Source: Chitinophaga tropicalis (GTDB lineage: Bacteria; Bacteroidota; Bacteroidia; Chitinophagales; Chitinophagaceae). From it: a stretch of DNA of 64,000 nt. This document shows positions 1 to 8,296 of this stretch, one piece after another. Each line of letters begins with the position of its first letter. The first letter of the stretch is position 1. The notes under the pieces were generated by a model. The model worked only from the letters and a program-made list of their open reading frames with translations, had not been told where the DNA came from and made no database searches. Both the position numbers and the translations under genes were made by a program. The DNA lies in assembly GCF_009758205.1 (NCBI RefSeq), contig NZ_WRXN01000010.1, positions 186,001 to 250,000 of the forward strand, written 5' to 3'.

Positions 1-824
1 AATTTCCCTTCAGCATAGAATTATATGAAGACCATGTATACGTGGCTGAATACCACCGCCAGCATGGTATGGAAGAGGAAGAACACGAGCGCTGGCTGGA
101 TAGCAGCCTGGAAGTGATAGCGAAAGTGCTGGAAACAGCGCCGGAAAAGATATGGGTGAAACAACGCCAGCGTAAGGCAAGTCGCCAGGACCAATATGAA
201 AAACTATCCTTCGAAAGTCATGAGATGGTAGCTCATGAAGCCGGATTATCTTTTAAGGTCAATCTCTCAGACTACCTGGATACAGGACTTTTCCTTGACC
301 ACCGTATTACACGGGGCATGGTAAAGAATGAGGCTGCAGGTAAGAAAGTGCTTAACCTGTTCTGCTATACCGGCTCCTTTTCCGTATATGCTGCCGCAGG
401 CGGAGCAACGCGTATCACCTCAGTAGATCTGTCTAAAACATACCTGGCGTGGGGAGAAGAAAACATGAAGCTGAACGGGTTTGACCCCGCGAAATATGAG
501 TTTGTACATGCAGATGTGCTCCAGTACCTGGATACACTTCCTGCAAATGAATATGACATCGTAGTACTGGACCCGCCCACCTTCTCTAACAGCAAACGTA
601 TGAAGGACTTCCTGGATATACAACGGGACCATGTTATGATCCTCAATAAAGTGCTGAATGCTACCAAACCCGGAGGTATTGTCTATTTCAGCAATAACTA
701 CCGCCGTTTTGTACTGGAAACAGAACAGATCAACGCTACAGAGATCAAAGACATCACTGCACAGACCATTCCTTTTGACTTCCAGCAAAAGCTGATCAGG
801 AAGTGCTACAGGATCACCCGATAA
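1..824 (+). CDS. rlmK: 23S rRNA m7G2069 methyltransferase domain (RlmK, or C-terminal half of RlmKL), 5' truncated
   Basis: Class I SAM-dependent methyltransferase that by family would make 7-methylguanosine at position 2069 (E. coli numbering) of 23S rRNA. The reading frame is open to the window edge: the codons before the GTG at 42 read FPFSIELYEDHVYVAEY, which fits the linker ahead of the RlmK half of E. coli RlmKL, so the true start lies outside the window and a fused RlmL half upstream cannot be excluded. Visible motifs are the KxRxRK..QYEKL block, YLDTGLFLDHR, the SAM-binding NLFCYTGSFSVYAA, and the catalytic-loop DPPTFSNSKRM, all matching the RlmK half. The glycosyltransferase gene that follows starts 19 bases after the stop codon on the same strand, so the two may be cotranscribed. 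The domain assignment is secure; whether it is stand-alone or fused is unknown. Confidence 0.9.
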   Translation, partial: FPFSIELYEDHVYVAEYHRQHGMEEEEHERWLDSSLEVIAKVLETAPEKIWVKQRQRKASRQDQYEKLSFESHEMVAHEAGLSFKVNLSDYLDTGLFLDHRITRGMVKNEAAGKKVLNLFCYTGSFSVYAAAGGATRITSVDLSKTYLAWGEENMKLNGFDPAKYEFVHADVLQYLDTLPANEYDIVVLDPPTFSNSKRMKDFLDIQRDHVMILNKVLNATKPGGIVYFSNNYRRFVLETEQINATEIKDITAQTIPFDFQQKLIRKCYRITR

Positions 825-843
825 AAACAAGAAAACTGCCTAC

Positions 844-1884
844 ATGAATATTTTGTTTGCCGGCGATTTTGAGCCTGGTTACAACAGAACAAAGATCATC
901 ATAGACGGGCTCCGGGCACAACCCGGAGTAACATTGTCATTCTACAATTACAAGGAAAAAAGTAAATGGAACTTTCCAGCCCTGCGTAAAGCATGCAAGG
1001 CTGCAGATGTTATTTTCCTTCCCTCCTTTACCCACCAGGACGTACTGATGATCAAATGGCTGTCAGGGAAGCCCCTGATCTTTGATCCGCTGATATCACG
1101 TTATATGTCCAAAGTGTTTGATTACAAAAAAGTAGGTAAGTACTCTCCCAGGGCATTCAAGAACTATCTGAAAGATAAGATCTCTATGAGCATGGCTGAC
1201 CTGGTGGTATGCGATACACATGCTCACCTGCAATACTTCCATGATACCTTCAATATCCCGGAGCATAAAATGCATGTACTGCCTGTCGGGGTTAATACAG
1301 ATGACTTTAAACCCGCTCCTGTACAACATCCGCAAAATACCTTCATTGCAGGATTTTATGGTGGGTTTATTCCTTTGCAGGGCACACGCATGATCATTGA
1401 AGCGGCTAAGGTATTGCAACCACATACTGACATACAGTTCCGGCTGATAGGTGATGGTTTTGAGTTTAAAAAAGTGCAGCAGCTGGCAAAGGATTATGGG
1501 TTGGATAATGTGAGTTTCCTGGGATGGGTGAATTATAATAAGCTTGCGGAAGAAGTGAATGCGTTTGATATCTGCCTGGGGATTTTCGGGGAAACAATGA
1601 AAGCAGATGCGGTGATACCAAATAAGATCTTTCATTATGCTGCTTTACAGAAAGCTATCATCACAAAGAATGCTCCTGCTATCAGAGAAATATTTGAAGA
1701 CGGCAGGGATATTATATTGTCTGAAAATACGGCAACGGCTATCGCAGAAAAGATATTGCTGTTGAAAAATGATCCTGTTCTGAGAGCAGCTGTTGCAGAG
1801 CAGGGGTATAGGAAGATCGTTACAGGGTATAATCATAAGGTAATAGGAAAGAGTTTATATGAGCTTGCAGTGAGGCTTTTATAG
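844..1884 (+). CDS. Glycosyltransferase family 4 (GT-B fold)
   Basis: Predicted nucleotide-sugar-dependent glycosyltransferase of 346 residues, probably cytoplasmic and acting in cell-surface polysaccharide or glycolipid assembly. The C-terminal half carries the group 1 glycosyltransferase signature: GFYGGFIPLQG, then FRLIGDG, VSFLGWV, PNKIFHYAALQKAIIT and the EX7E-like REIFEDGRDIILSENTA segment. The N-terminal half starts with a Rossmann-like MNILFAGDFEPGYNR. The ATG at 844 is the first possible start after the preceding stop codon. The gene ends in a convergent arrangement with a second glycosyltransferase on the opposite strand, with a shared bidirectional terminator between them. Sugar donor and acceptor cannot be read from the sequence. 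Confidence 0.9.
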   Translation: MNILFAGDFEPGYNRTKIIIDGLRAQPGVTLSFYNYKEKSKWNFPALRKACKAADVIFLPSFTHQDVLMIKWLSGKPLIFDPLISRYMSKVFDYKKVGKYSPRAFKNYLKDKISMSMADLVVCDTHAHLQYFHDTFNIPEHKMHVLPVGVNTDDFKPAPVQHPQNTFIAGFYGGFIPLQGTRMIIEAAKVLQPHTDIQFRLIGDGFEFKKVQQLAKDYGLDNVSFLGWVNYNKLAEEVNAFDICLGIFGETMKADAVIPNKIFHYAALQKAIITKNAPAIREIFEDGRDIILSENTATAIAEKILLLKNDPVLRAAVAEQGYRKIVTGYNHKVIGKSLYELAVRLL

Positions 1885-1900
1885 TAAGATAACTGCACAT

Positions 1901-1937
1901 AAAAAAACGCTTTTGCCTTCGGCAAAAGCGTTTTTTT
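1901..1937. terminator. Bidirectional terminator, copy A of dispersed hairpin
   Basis: Perfect inverted repeat built on ACGCTTTTGCC-TTC-GGCAAAAGCGT, flanked by seven A on one side and seven T on the other, so it can act on both strands. It separates two convergent glycosyltransferase genes. It is followed at 1943-1957 by a GC-rich box, GGCCTGCGGCCGGCT, that recurs unchanged beside the hairpins at 9424 and 54410. Confidence 0.85.
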
Positions 1938-1942
1938 ATGAA

Positions 1943-1957
1943 GGCCTGCGGCCGGCT
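1943..1957. repeat. 15-base GC box, copy A
   Basis: GGCCTGCGGCCGGCT lies five bases beyond the hairpin at 1901-1937. The same 15 bases occur at 9478-9492 and 54475-54489, each time beside a related hairpin. Confidence 0.8.
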
Positions 1958-1967
1958 AAAAATATCT

Positions 1968-3110
1968 TTATAAATAGATGTTCTGACCTGCGGCAACACC
2001 GGCATTTTCTCCCGGAACAACTGGTGGTACCGGCACATTCTCTCCCATCTCAGCAAACAGGCGCAGGTATTCGTCTGTAATATGGTGAAGGCCATGATTA
2101 TTTATTGTGAAATCATAAGCACGCCTGATCACTGCTTCACGTACTTCCTGGTTACTGAGAAGGGTATTCATTCCCTGAGCCAGCATATCTGGCCGTTTCA
2201 TCTGACAAGCTATAGCACGGCCACCACCTACCAGGTCTGCCAATCCGCCGGCATCTGTAGATACGACCGGTACTTTGTACATGAAGGCATCAAGCACACT
2301 GCTGCCCAGTCCTTCCTGTTCAGAGCTCATTGCAAATACATCCAGGATAGAGAATACGTCTTCTACATTCTCATAAAATCCCATCAGATGATATATATTC
2401 TGCAAACCATATTCTTCGATCTTTGCCCTCATCTGCTCTTCCAGGTTGCCTTTGCCGAAATGAAGGAATACGAAATCCCTGCGCATAGCAGCCAGCTCTT
2501 TTATAGCCTCTACCATTACCAGTGGATCTTTGTGTTGAACAAGCGCGGCAGTAGTACCTATTATATGAGTACCGGCAGGCAGGTTCAGCTCTGCCAGTAT
2601 CTGCCTGGCCCTGGTTTCATTCAGGGGTCTGGCTACGCTGGCGCTGGAGATCAGTTTCACATCTTTAGCCCCGAAATTCTCCAGGATTTTTTTGATGGCA
2701 GTGCTGATAGCTACTACCTTATCAGTCAGTTTGTATTTCAGTAACGTCATACGGCCATGCGGCACAAAATCAACACGCCTGGTAAATATGAGCTTTGCTT
2801 TGTGAAAAGGCTTTGAAAGTACAAGGTAAGTAAGGATATGAGAGGATTGTGCGTGGAGCACGTCGTATTTCCGTCCATTAAAGATCAGGTAAAACAATGC
2901 GCCCAACACGTTGGAAAAAGAAACGGTCTTAAAACCCTGTTCCTTTGCTTTTGCTTCAAGCGGGTAATTTTTTCTACATAACAGTTCAACAGTGATGCCC
3001 GCATCTCTGAACCCTGACATGCAATACATGGTTTGTCTTTCCCCACCGCGCCAGGAACGTTCAAAATTAAGTTCCAGCACTCTTAATGATTTGCCTCGCA
3101 TAGGTTCCAT
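1968..3110 (-). CDS. Glycosyltransferase family 4 (GT-B fold)
   Basis: Predicted glycosyltransferase of about 380 residues. After a start rich in basic residues (MRGKSLRVLELNFERSWRGG) come features of group 1 enzymes: IFTRRVDFVPHG in the acceptor half, and in the donor half GTTAALVQHKDPL, FLHFGKGNLEEQ, YHLMGFYENV and the conserved MSSEQEGLGSSVLDAF followed by PVVSTDAGGLADLV. The frame is open to 3155, but the first 15 codons (MHLTCVRLSICELKT) do not look like a glycosyltransferase N-terminus, so I place the start at the ATG ending at 3110; the ATG ending at 3101 is equally possible. No neighbour on the same strand suggests an operon. Likely role is surface glycan synthesis; the substrate is unknown. 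Confidence 0.88.
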   Translation of the reverse strand: MEPMRGKSLRVLELNFERSWRGGERQTMYCMSGFRDAGITVELLCRKNYPLEAKAKEQGFKTVSFSNVLGALFYLIFNGRKYDVLHAQSSHILTYLVLSKPFHKAKLIFTRRVDFVPHGRMTLLKYKLTDKVVAISTAIKKILENFGAKDVKLISSASVARPLNETRARQILAELNLPAGTHIIGTTAALVQHKDPLVMVEAIKELAAMRRDFVFLHFGKGNLEEQMRAKIEEYGLQNIYHLMGFYENVEDVFSILDVFAMSSEQEGLGSSVLDAFMYKVPVVSTDAGGLADLVGGGRAIACQMKRPDMLAQGMNTLLSNQEVREAVIRRAYDFTINNHGLHHITDEYLRLFAEMGENVPVPPVVPGENAGVAAGQNIYL

Positions 3111-3330
3111 GGTTTTTAGTTCGCAGATTGATAATCTTACACAGGTTAGATGCACAAACTATGCAAAGTTTAATATTTAGTGGACAATCTTAACACTAAA
3201 TAACACATTGAGGGAATGTCTATCGTGCACTTCCTTATTTGTCGCATATATATAATACTGCAAATATATCTATTTTAAGGAGGGGATCAGTTTGATTTTT
3301 TATCAGTAGTAATTTGAACGGAGAGAATAC

Positions 3331-5082
3331 TCATTCCAGTCGTCCGGATTTCTTCATTTCCCTTACCAGCCTGATAAATTCCTGGCGGTAATTCCCTGGG
3401 TCGTCAGCCAGTGATCTTTTGGCAATGTCCAGCACCATGCCTACGTTACCGATGCCTTTATAGGCAGATTTTCGTAGTAACAGGCCCATCAGTGCTACTC
3501 CGGCAGCAAAACGGAAGTCGTCCGGCGCTTCCCTGAAAGACACCAGGTCTGCAGGCACTTCATAGTTAAAGGAACGTAAGGTGGTATCTACCGCTTCCCG
3601 GTAGCTGAGGGAGATATTTCCTAATTGTCCGCCGTTATTGTCAGCCGGAACTATTTCATACATGGCCACAGCGCAATGGCCTGCTCCTACTATGCCTCCG
3701 CAGATCTTTTCTCCGGCAATGTCATCTTTGATCACTTTATTTTCATAGCCTATGAGGCGGTAAGATTTTACTTTCGCCGGGTCAAAGACAATATCTGCCC
3801 GTACGTCTTTCGCCACGGTAAACAGTGTGCCGCCAAATTCACGGGCAAAGATCTTACTGGCCTCTTCCAGGTTGTCTATATAGGCGAAGTTGCCATTCCC
3901 TTTACTGGAAAGGGTTTCCAGCTTGGAATCCTTATAGTTCTTCATACCGAAGCCGAGGCAGGTAAGCAATACTCCTGTTTCTTTTTTACCCAGGATCAGT
4001 TGTTCCATATCGGCATCGCTGGTCTGACCTACGTTGAAATCTCCGTCAGTGGCCATGATCACGCGGTTATTCCCGTCTTTGATGAAGTTTTCTTCGGCTA
4101 TCTGGTAGGCCAGTTTGATAGCTGCTTCTCCTGCAGTGGCGCCACCTGCGCTGAGATAGTCTATTGCGTTCAGGATCTTAGTCTTCTGATTGCCGGGGGT
4201 GCTGGGAAGGATAACGCCCGGAGTACCTGCATATGCTACTATTGCAACATGGTCTGTGCTGCGCAGGTTGTTGACCAGGATGCGGAAGGCGGCCTGTAAC
4301 AATGGGAGTTTGTTGGATACTCCCATAGAACCGGAAACATCTATCAGGAATACCAGGTTACTGGCTGGCAGGCTGTCGTTATTCACGGCGGCTCCACGTA
4401 CTACAAGCTGGAGCAGGTTATGGGAAGGCTCCCACGGGCAGGTGGCATAACGGCTGTATACCGCCAGGGTCTTTCCCGGTGGGGGCAATGGGTAGTGGTA
4501 GGGGAAATAGTTCATCATTTCCTCTATCCTCACAGCATCTACCGGTATACGTTCCTTCAGCTTTACAAAACGCCTGATATTGCTGTATGCGGCACGGTCA
4601 ACATCCACAGCGAAGGTGGAAGCGCTTCTCATGGCTGTTTCAACAAACTTGTTTTCATATAAGATGCCGTAAGTTTCGTCGAAAAAGGCGCGGGTGCCCA
4701 TGCCTGAATTACCGTAGTTGGGATTGGAGGTCTGAGAGGAACGTATCCTGGCTATTACCTTTGCCTTATTCACATCATTCTGCGGATCTTCTTCTGCATC
4801 CAGCTGTATAAGCATACGGGTGTGCGAACCCACAGACATCTGTTTGGGGAGGTATTTGCTATGCCGGAATGTAAGTACCGCGTCCTGAGAGGGCACCGCT
4901 ATGCGAAAAAGCCCATACTGGTTTGTAATTGCTTTAGCGGAATCGTTGATGACGGTGATGACCACTTCTGACAGTGGATTATGAGAAATACTGTCTTCCA
5001 CTGCCCCTGTTATCCATATTTTCTGAGCACTCGCAGGTACAAGGATTATTAAGCTGCCGAGCAGCGAAAGGAGCCTTTGCAT
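3331..5082 (-). CDS. Exported von Willebrand factor A protein, YfbK type, with N-terminal carboxypeptidase-regulatory-like domain
   Basis: Predicted envelope protein of 583 residues. Residues 1-19 form a signal peptide ending ASA-Q. Residues about 22-95 (GAVEDSISHNPLSEVVITV) resemble a carboxypeptidase-regulatory beta sandwich, common in Bacteroidota surface proteins. Residues about 140-235 match the YfbK N-terminal region (FAVDVDRAAYSNIRRF, MMNYFPY). A von Willebrand A domain follows, with the metal-binding DVSGS at about 248-252 and ATDGDFNVG near 345, so the MIDAS site looks intact. The last 170 residues match the DUF3520 tail. The start follows a gap of more than 100 bases from the terminated hpt operon, so it is probably transcribed alone. 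VWA domains usually bind protein partners; the partner here is unknown. Confidence 0.9.
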   Translation of the reverse strand: MQRLLSLLGSLIILVPASAQKIWITGAVEDSISHNPLSEVVITVINDSAKAITNQYGLFRIAVPSQDAVLTFRHSKYLPKQMSVGSHTRMLIQLDAEEDPQNDVNKAKVIARIRSSQTSNPNYGNSGMGTRAFFDETYGILYENKFVETAMRSASTFAVDVDRAAYSNIRRFVKLKERIPVDAVRIEEMMNYFPYHYPLPPPGKTLAVYSRYATCPWEPSHNLLQLVVRGAAVNNDSLPASNLVFLIDVSGSMGVSNKLPLLQAAFRILVNNLRSTDHVAIVAYAGTPGVILPSTPGNQKTKILNAIDYLSAGGATAGEAAIKLAYQIAEENFIKDGNNRVIMATDGDFNVGQTSDADMEQLILGKKETGVLLTCLGFGMKNYKDSKLETLSSKGNGNFAYIDNLEEASKIFAREFGGTLFTVAKDVRADIVFDPAKVKSYRLIGYENKVIKDDIAGEKICGGIVGAGHCAVAMYEIVPADNNGGQLGNISLSYREAVDTTLRSFNYEVPADLVSFREAPDDFRFAAGVALMGLLLRKSAYKGIGNVGMVLDIAKRSLADDPGNYRQEFIRLVREMKKSGRLE

Positions 5083-5160
5083 CAGTTTGCACCAGTTATA
5101 TCACAATTTAATCAATTATGAGGGAATTTTTTGGGGAATAACAACTGCTTAAGAATTTTG

Positions 5161-5188
5161 CAAAAAGAAGGCTGGCCAGTGGCCAGCC
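5161..5188 (-). terminator. Terminator of the hpt operon
   Basis: Reading the minus strand, GGCTGGCC-ACT-GGCCAGCC forms an eight-pair, GC-rich stem with a three-base loop, followed by TTCTTTTT. It starts six bases after the hpt stop codon. Confidence 0.85.
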
Positions 5189-5194
5189 AAAAGT

Positions 5195-5731
5195 TTATTC
5201 AACCAGCTGATAGATCTCCGGCAGGTTGCGCCCCAGTCCATCATAATCCAGCCCGTATCCGAGCAGGAATTTATTTGGAACGGAAAATCCGAGATAATCT
5301 ATTTTGATAGGATACTTCATTGCCTCTGGCTTGGTAAGCAGGGAGGCTATCAGCAGTTTTTCAGGCTGCTGGTGTTCCAGCTGAGGCAGGAACTGGCTGA
5401 GGGTTTTGCCTGTATCCACAATATCTTCCAGTATAACAACGGTACGGCCATACAGGTCTTCATCCAGTCCTATAGATGTCACTACATTTCCGGTTGATTT
5501 TGTCCCTTTGTAGGAAACCAGTTTGATGAACGATATCTCTGCCTCAATAGTAAGGTTTTTGAATACGTCGGCAGCAAACATAAATGAGCCGTTAAGAATA
5601 GCAATGAACAGGGGTTTTTTACCTTTCAGATCATTACTGAGCGCTGCGGATATTTCCCGGATACGCTCCTGCAGTTGCTGCTCACCGATATACGGCTGGA
5701 ATTTTTTATCGTGTACCTGTATAACTGACAT
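5195..5731 (-). CDS. hpt: Hypoxanthine phosphoribosyltransferase
   Basis: Type I phosphoribosyltransferase for purine salvage: hypoxanthine (and probably guanine) plus PRPP give IMP or GMP. The 178-residue length is normal. The PRPP-binding motif VVILEDIVDTGKTL is intact, the N-terminal part carries FIAILNGSFMFAADV, and the purine-specificity region DYLGFSVPNKFLLGYGLDYD is typical of bacterial Hpt. It is the last gene of a minus-strand group with the glucosaminidase gene, which ends 21 bases upstream, and the O-methyltransferase, and it is followed at once by a strong terminator. Confidence 0.96.
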   Translation of the reverse strand: MSVIQVHDKKFQPYIGEQQLQERIREISAALSNDLKGKKPLFIAILNGSFMFAADVFKNLTIEAEISFIKLVSYKGTKSTGNVVTSIGLDEDLYGRTVVILEDIVDTGKTLSQFLPQLEHQQPEKLLIASLLTKPEAMKYPIKIDYLGFSVPNKFLLGYGLDYDGLGRNLPEIYQLVE

Positions 5732-5752
5732 TTGATTCCCGATTTACAATAT

Positions 5753-7528
5753 TTACATTTTTCCGACCAAAAGCCGTTGTCCTATTTTGATATCAAAAGT
5801 TTCCATATTGTTCCACTCTTTCAGCTGTTCTACAGACACGTTATAGCGTTTGGAAAGGCCATACAGTGTTTCTTTGGTCTGAACAACATGAAACAGTGAG
5901 TTGCCGTCCCGTACCGGGTTGCTGACTGCCGGAGCTGTAGCATCAGGCAGAGGCTGGGCTGGATATGTCTGAGCCGGAGCTGCAGGTTGTGTTTGTGCCG
6001 GCGCTGACTGTGCCGGCTGTGTTTGTACCGGCTGGGCAGGATACGTCTGAGCCGGAGCTGCGGGTTGCGTTTGTACAGGCGCTGACTGTGCCGGCTGTGT
6101 TTGCACCGGCTGGGCAGGATACGTCTGAGCCGGAGCTGCGGGTTGCGTTTGTACAGGCGCTGACTGTGCCGGCTGTGTTTGCACCGGCTGGGCAGGATAC
6201 GTCTGAGCCGGAGCTGCAGGTTGCGTTTGTGCCGGCGCTGGCTGTGTTTGTACAGGCCTTGTTTGTGTGGGTGCTGTCTGTACCGGTTGTGTTTTTACCG
6301 GGGCAGCAGGTGCACTTCCTCCACCGGAAGTGGTTACTGTAGCGCCTGCTTTCTGCAGGTCTTCCAGCATGCCCGGGGGCAGGTTATTCTTTGCTGTATT
6401 ATCCTGTTGTTGCCGGGCATTCTGTGCAGCCATCTCTTCCTGCCTTTCTATTTCTGTCTTCACATCTCCCACTATCTGCCCGGGGTTCAGATCTCCTTCA
6501 GTAGGATCTTCTACCGGCGCCTCTTTAGACAGTTTAGGCGTGGATTTAGCATATCCGTCCAGTGCCAGCCTTTCACCTACAGCCGGTTCCTGTCCTTCCT
6601 TCATCCTGTTACGGCGGCGTAGCCAGCGTAACTGTATACCTTCCGCCTGGGCAATGTCATACATGCTTTCACCTTTTGCTACTACGTGATAATCGTTCTT
6701 GCCGGATTTACCTTTCTTCTGCAGGAAGATAAACATTGGTTTTGCATGTGGTTCATCGTTCTCCAGGTCGTTATAGTGTACCAGGTTACGGAGCTTCACA
6801 TCCTGTTCATTCGCCACCTGGATCAGCGCTTTATTGGCTGGTACCACTATCACCTTACGGTCATTGATCTTAAAGATACCTTTAGGGGCATTGGCTGTTG
6901 TAATGCCGGTAGATTTCCCTGTGGAGGGTGTTGTGGTGTTCTTAGCAGGCTGTGTGGATGACGGGAAATCATCTCCTGTCTTTCCATTGCCGGTACCGGC
7001 TTTAGCCACGCCCTCTCCTTCCAGCGTGTATTGCTGCAGGTTATAATCTTCAATCAGTTTGATAAGCTGCTGCGGGTAGGTGTTGCTGGTGGCATAGCCA
7101 GCCTGTTTCAGGCCATAGGCCCAGGACTTATAATCTTCTTCCTGGAACTGGAAGAGGAAAGCATACCGGGGATTATTACGAAGAAAATCAGAATGATCTT
7201 TGTAAGACTCTGCGGCAGAATTGTATTTCCGGAAACATTCCTGGCGGGCATCGTCATCATACCTGACGCTTTCGCCGCTCCAGTTGTTCTTACATTTGAT
7301 ACCAAAGTGATTATTGGAATTCTGTACGAGCCAGCCATTGCCTGACTGGGTTTCAAGTATACCCTGTGCCAGTTTGATGGAAGCCGGCACACCACTGCGT
7401 TGCATCTCGGTGATGGCAACGTCTTTGTACATTGCAATGTACTGCTGCGTGGTCAGCTTCTGCGCCTGCAGCAATAACGTACTGCCAGTCAGGAAGCATA
7501 ACACTAAAAAAGATCTCCTCAGTTGCAT
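5753..7528 (-). CDS. Glucosaminidase (GH73-type) with two LysM domains and a proline-glutamine tandem-repeat linker
   Basis: Predicted secreted peptidoglycan hydrolase of 591 residues. Residues 1-22 are a signal peptide ending LQA-Q. Residues about 27-170 form the glucosaminidase domain (YIAMYKDVAITEMQRSG, IKLAQGILETQSGNGWL with the likely catalytic Glu, NNHFGIKCKNNW), which cleaves the glycan backbone. A first LysM-like segment lies near 275-325 (YHVVAKGESMYDIAQAEGI) and a second at the C-terminus (FHVVQTKETLYGLSKRYNV). Between them is a linker rich in Pro, Gln, Ala and Thr with three and a half near-identical 26-residue repeats, which should be extended and flexible. The gene starts 11 bases after the O-methyltransferase stop codon, so the two are cotranscribed. 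Likely role is cell-wall remodelling. Confidence 0.92.
   Translation of the reverse strand: MQLRRSFLVLCFLTGSTLLLQAQKLTTQQYIAMYKDVAITEMQRSGVPASIKLAQGILETQSGNGWLVQNSNNHFGIKCKNNWSGESVRYDDDARQECFRKYNSAAESYKDHSDFLRNNPRYAFLFQFQEEDYKSWAYGLKQAGYATSNTYPQQLIKLIEDYNLQQYTLEGEGVAKAGTGNGKTGDDFPSSTQPAKNTTTPSTGKSTGITTANAPKGIFKINDRKVIVVPANKALIQVANEQDVKLRNLVHYNDLENDEPHAKPMFIFLQKKGKSGKNDYHVVAKGESMYDIAQAEGIQLRWLRRRNRMKEGQEPAVGERLALDGYAKSTPKLSKEAPVEDPTEGDLNPGQIVGDVKTEIERQEEMAAQNARQQQDNTAKNNLPPGMLEDLQKAGATVTTSGGGSAPAAPVKTQPVQTAPTQTRPVQTQPAPAQTQPAAPAQTYPAQPVQTQPAQSAPVQTQPAAPAQTYPAQPVQTQPAQSAPVQTQPAAPAQTYPAQPVQTQPAQSAPAQTQPAAPAQTYPAQPLPDATAPAVSNPVRDGNSLFHVVQTKETLYGLSKRYNVSVEQLKEWNNMETFDIKIGQRLLVGKM
5950..6243 (-). 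repeat. 78-base in-frame tandem repeat in the glucosaminidase linker
   Basis: The motif GAGCCGGAGC recurs at 5971, 6049, 6127 and 6205, exactly 78 bases apart, with partial units at both ends. Each unit encodes 26 residues rich in PAQTYPAQPVQTQ. Units differ by only a few bases, so copy number is likely to vary between strains without shifting the frame. Confidence 0.92.
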
Positions 7529-7539
7529 GTATGGTGAAT

Positions 7540-8184
7540 TTAATGGGTCTTTCTTATCATCAGCAGGCCATCTCTTATTGTCAGCACTAACTGTTCGGCC
7601 CTGCCGTCTGCAGCTACTTTTTCACAGAAGCTCACCATTGCTTTCGCATTGTTGCTCTGCTTTGAGCTATCCAATAGTGATTCCCCATGGTAAAGCACAT
7701 TATCAGCCAGTATGAAACCTCCGGGGCGGAGCTTCTCCCACACAAGATCATAGTAACGTTCATACCCGGCTTTGTCTGCATCAATAAATACCAGGTCAAA
7801 TACTTCATCCAGTGTTGCAATGATATCAGCAGCTTTGCCGATATGCATTTTTATGCGCTGTAAAAGTCCTGCTTCTTCGAAATAACGCAGGCACATTTCT
7901 TCCCGTTCTTCATTGATATCGATAGTGTGCAGCAGCCCTCCTTCACGTAATCCCTGTGCAAGGCAGATAGCAGAATATCCTGTATATGTACCCAATTCAA
8001 GTATGCGTGCAGGCTGTATCATATGGCTGACCATACTGAGGAATTGTCCCTGCAGATGGCCGCTCAGCATATGCGGTTGCTCTACCTTAACATGTGTTTC
8101 CCGGTTAAGCCGCTGTAACAACCCGCTTTCAGGGCTGGTGTATCTCTCTGCAAACGCTTCTACTGCAGCAGGAATTATATCCAT
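7540..8184 (-). CDS. O-methyltransferase, cation-dependent family 3
   Basis: SAM-dependent O-methyltransferase of 214 residues, related to catechol and caffeoyl-CoA methyltransferases and to bacterial tRNA hydroxyuridine methyltransferase TrmR. SAM-binding motif ILELGTYTGYSAICLAQGL is clear, and the divalent-metal ligands sit in FIDADKAGYERYYDL and ADNVLYHG. Members act on small phenolics or on tRNA; the substrate cannot be told from sequence alone. It is the first gene of an operon with the glucosaminidase and hpt. A TAGGTTTG -7 box lies at 8201-8208, about 16 bases ahead of the start codon. Confidence 0.92.
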   Translation of the reverse strand: MDIIPAAVEAFAERYTSPESGLLQRLNRETHVKVEQPHMLSGHLQGQFLSMVSHMIQPARILELGTYTGYSAICLAQGLREGGLLHTIDINEEREEMCLRYFEEAGLLQRIKMHIGKAADIIATLDEVFDLVFIDADKAGYERYYDLVWEKLRPGGFILADNVLYHGESLLDSSKQSNNAKAMVSFCEKVAADGRAEQLVLTIRDGLLMIRKTH

Positions 8185-8200
8185 GGGCGTATAATTTTTG

Positions 8201-8208
8201 CAAACCTA
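8201..8208 (-). promoter_or_regulatory. -7 promoter box of the O-methyltransferase/glucosaminidase/hpt operon
   Basis: Minus-strand TAGGTTTG matches the Bacteroidota -7 consensus TAnnTTTG. No clean TTTG -33 box is visible at the usual 19-21 base distance; a TTTC sits nearby. Confidence 0.5.
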
Positions 8209-8266
8209 CAGAAAAACACCAGAAACCGGTCATTTGAAATTGGTAGCGCTGGTCTGAGTAATAGTT

Positions 8267-8285
8267 AGCCCGCCTGCGGCGGGCT
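8267..8285. terminator. GC hairpin after the LOG-family gene
   Basis: AGCCCGCC-TGC-GGCGGGCT is a perfect eight-pair stem starting 11 bases after the stop codon at 8297. It has no T tract on either side, so it may be a weak terminator or an mRNA 3'-end stabiliser. Its core GCCTGCGGC is shared with the 15-base GC boxes elsewhere in the window. Confidence 0.55.
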
Positions 8286-8296
8286 GACTGAGAATA

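Noticed and set aside
5965..6342. 125-codon plus-strand frame with internal repeats
   Set aside because: It is the reverse side of the 78-base repeat in the glucosaminidase gene; the repeats come from that gene.
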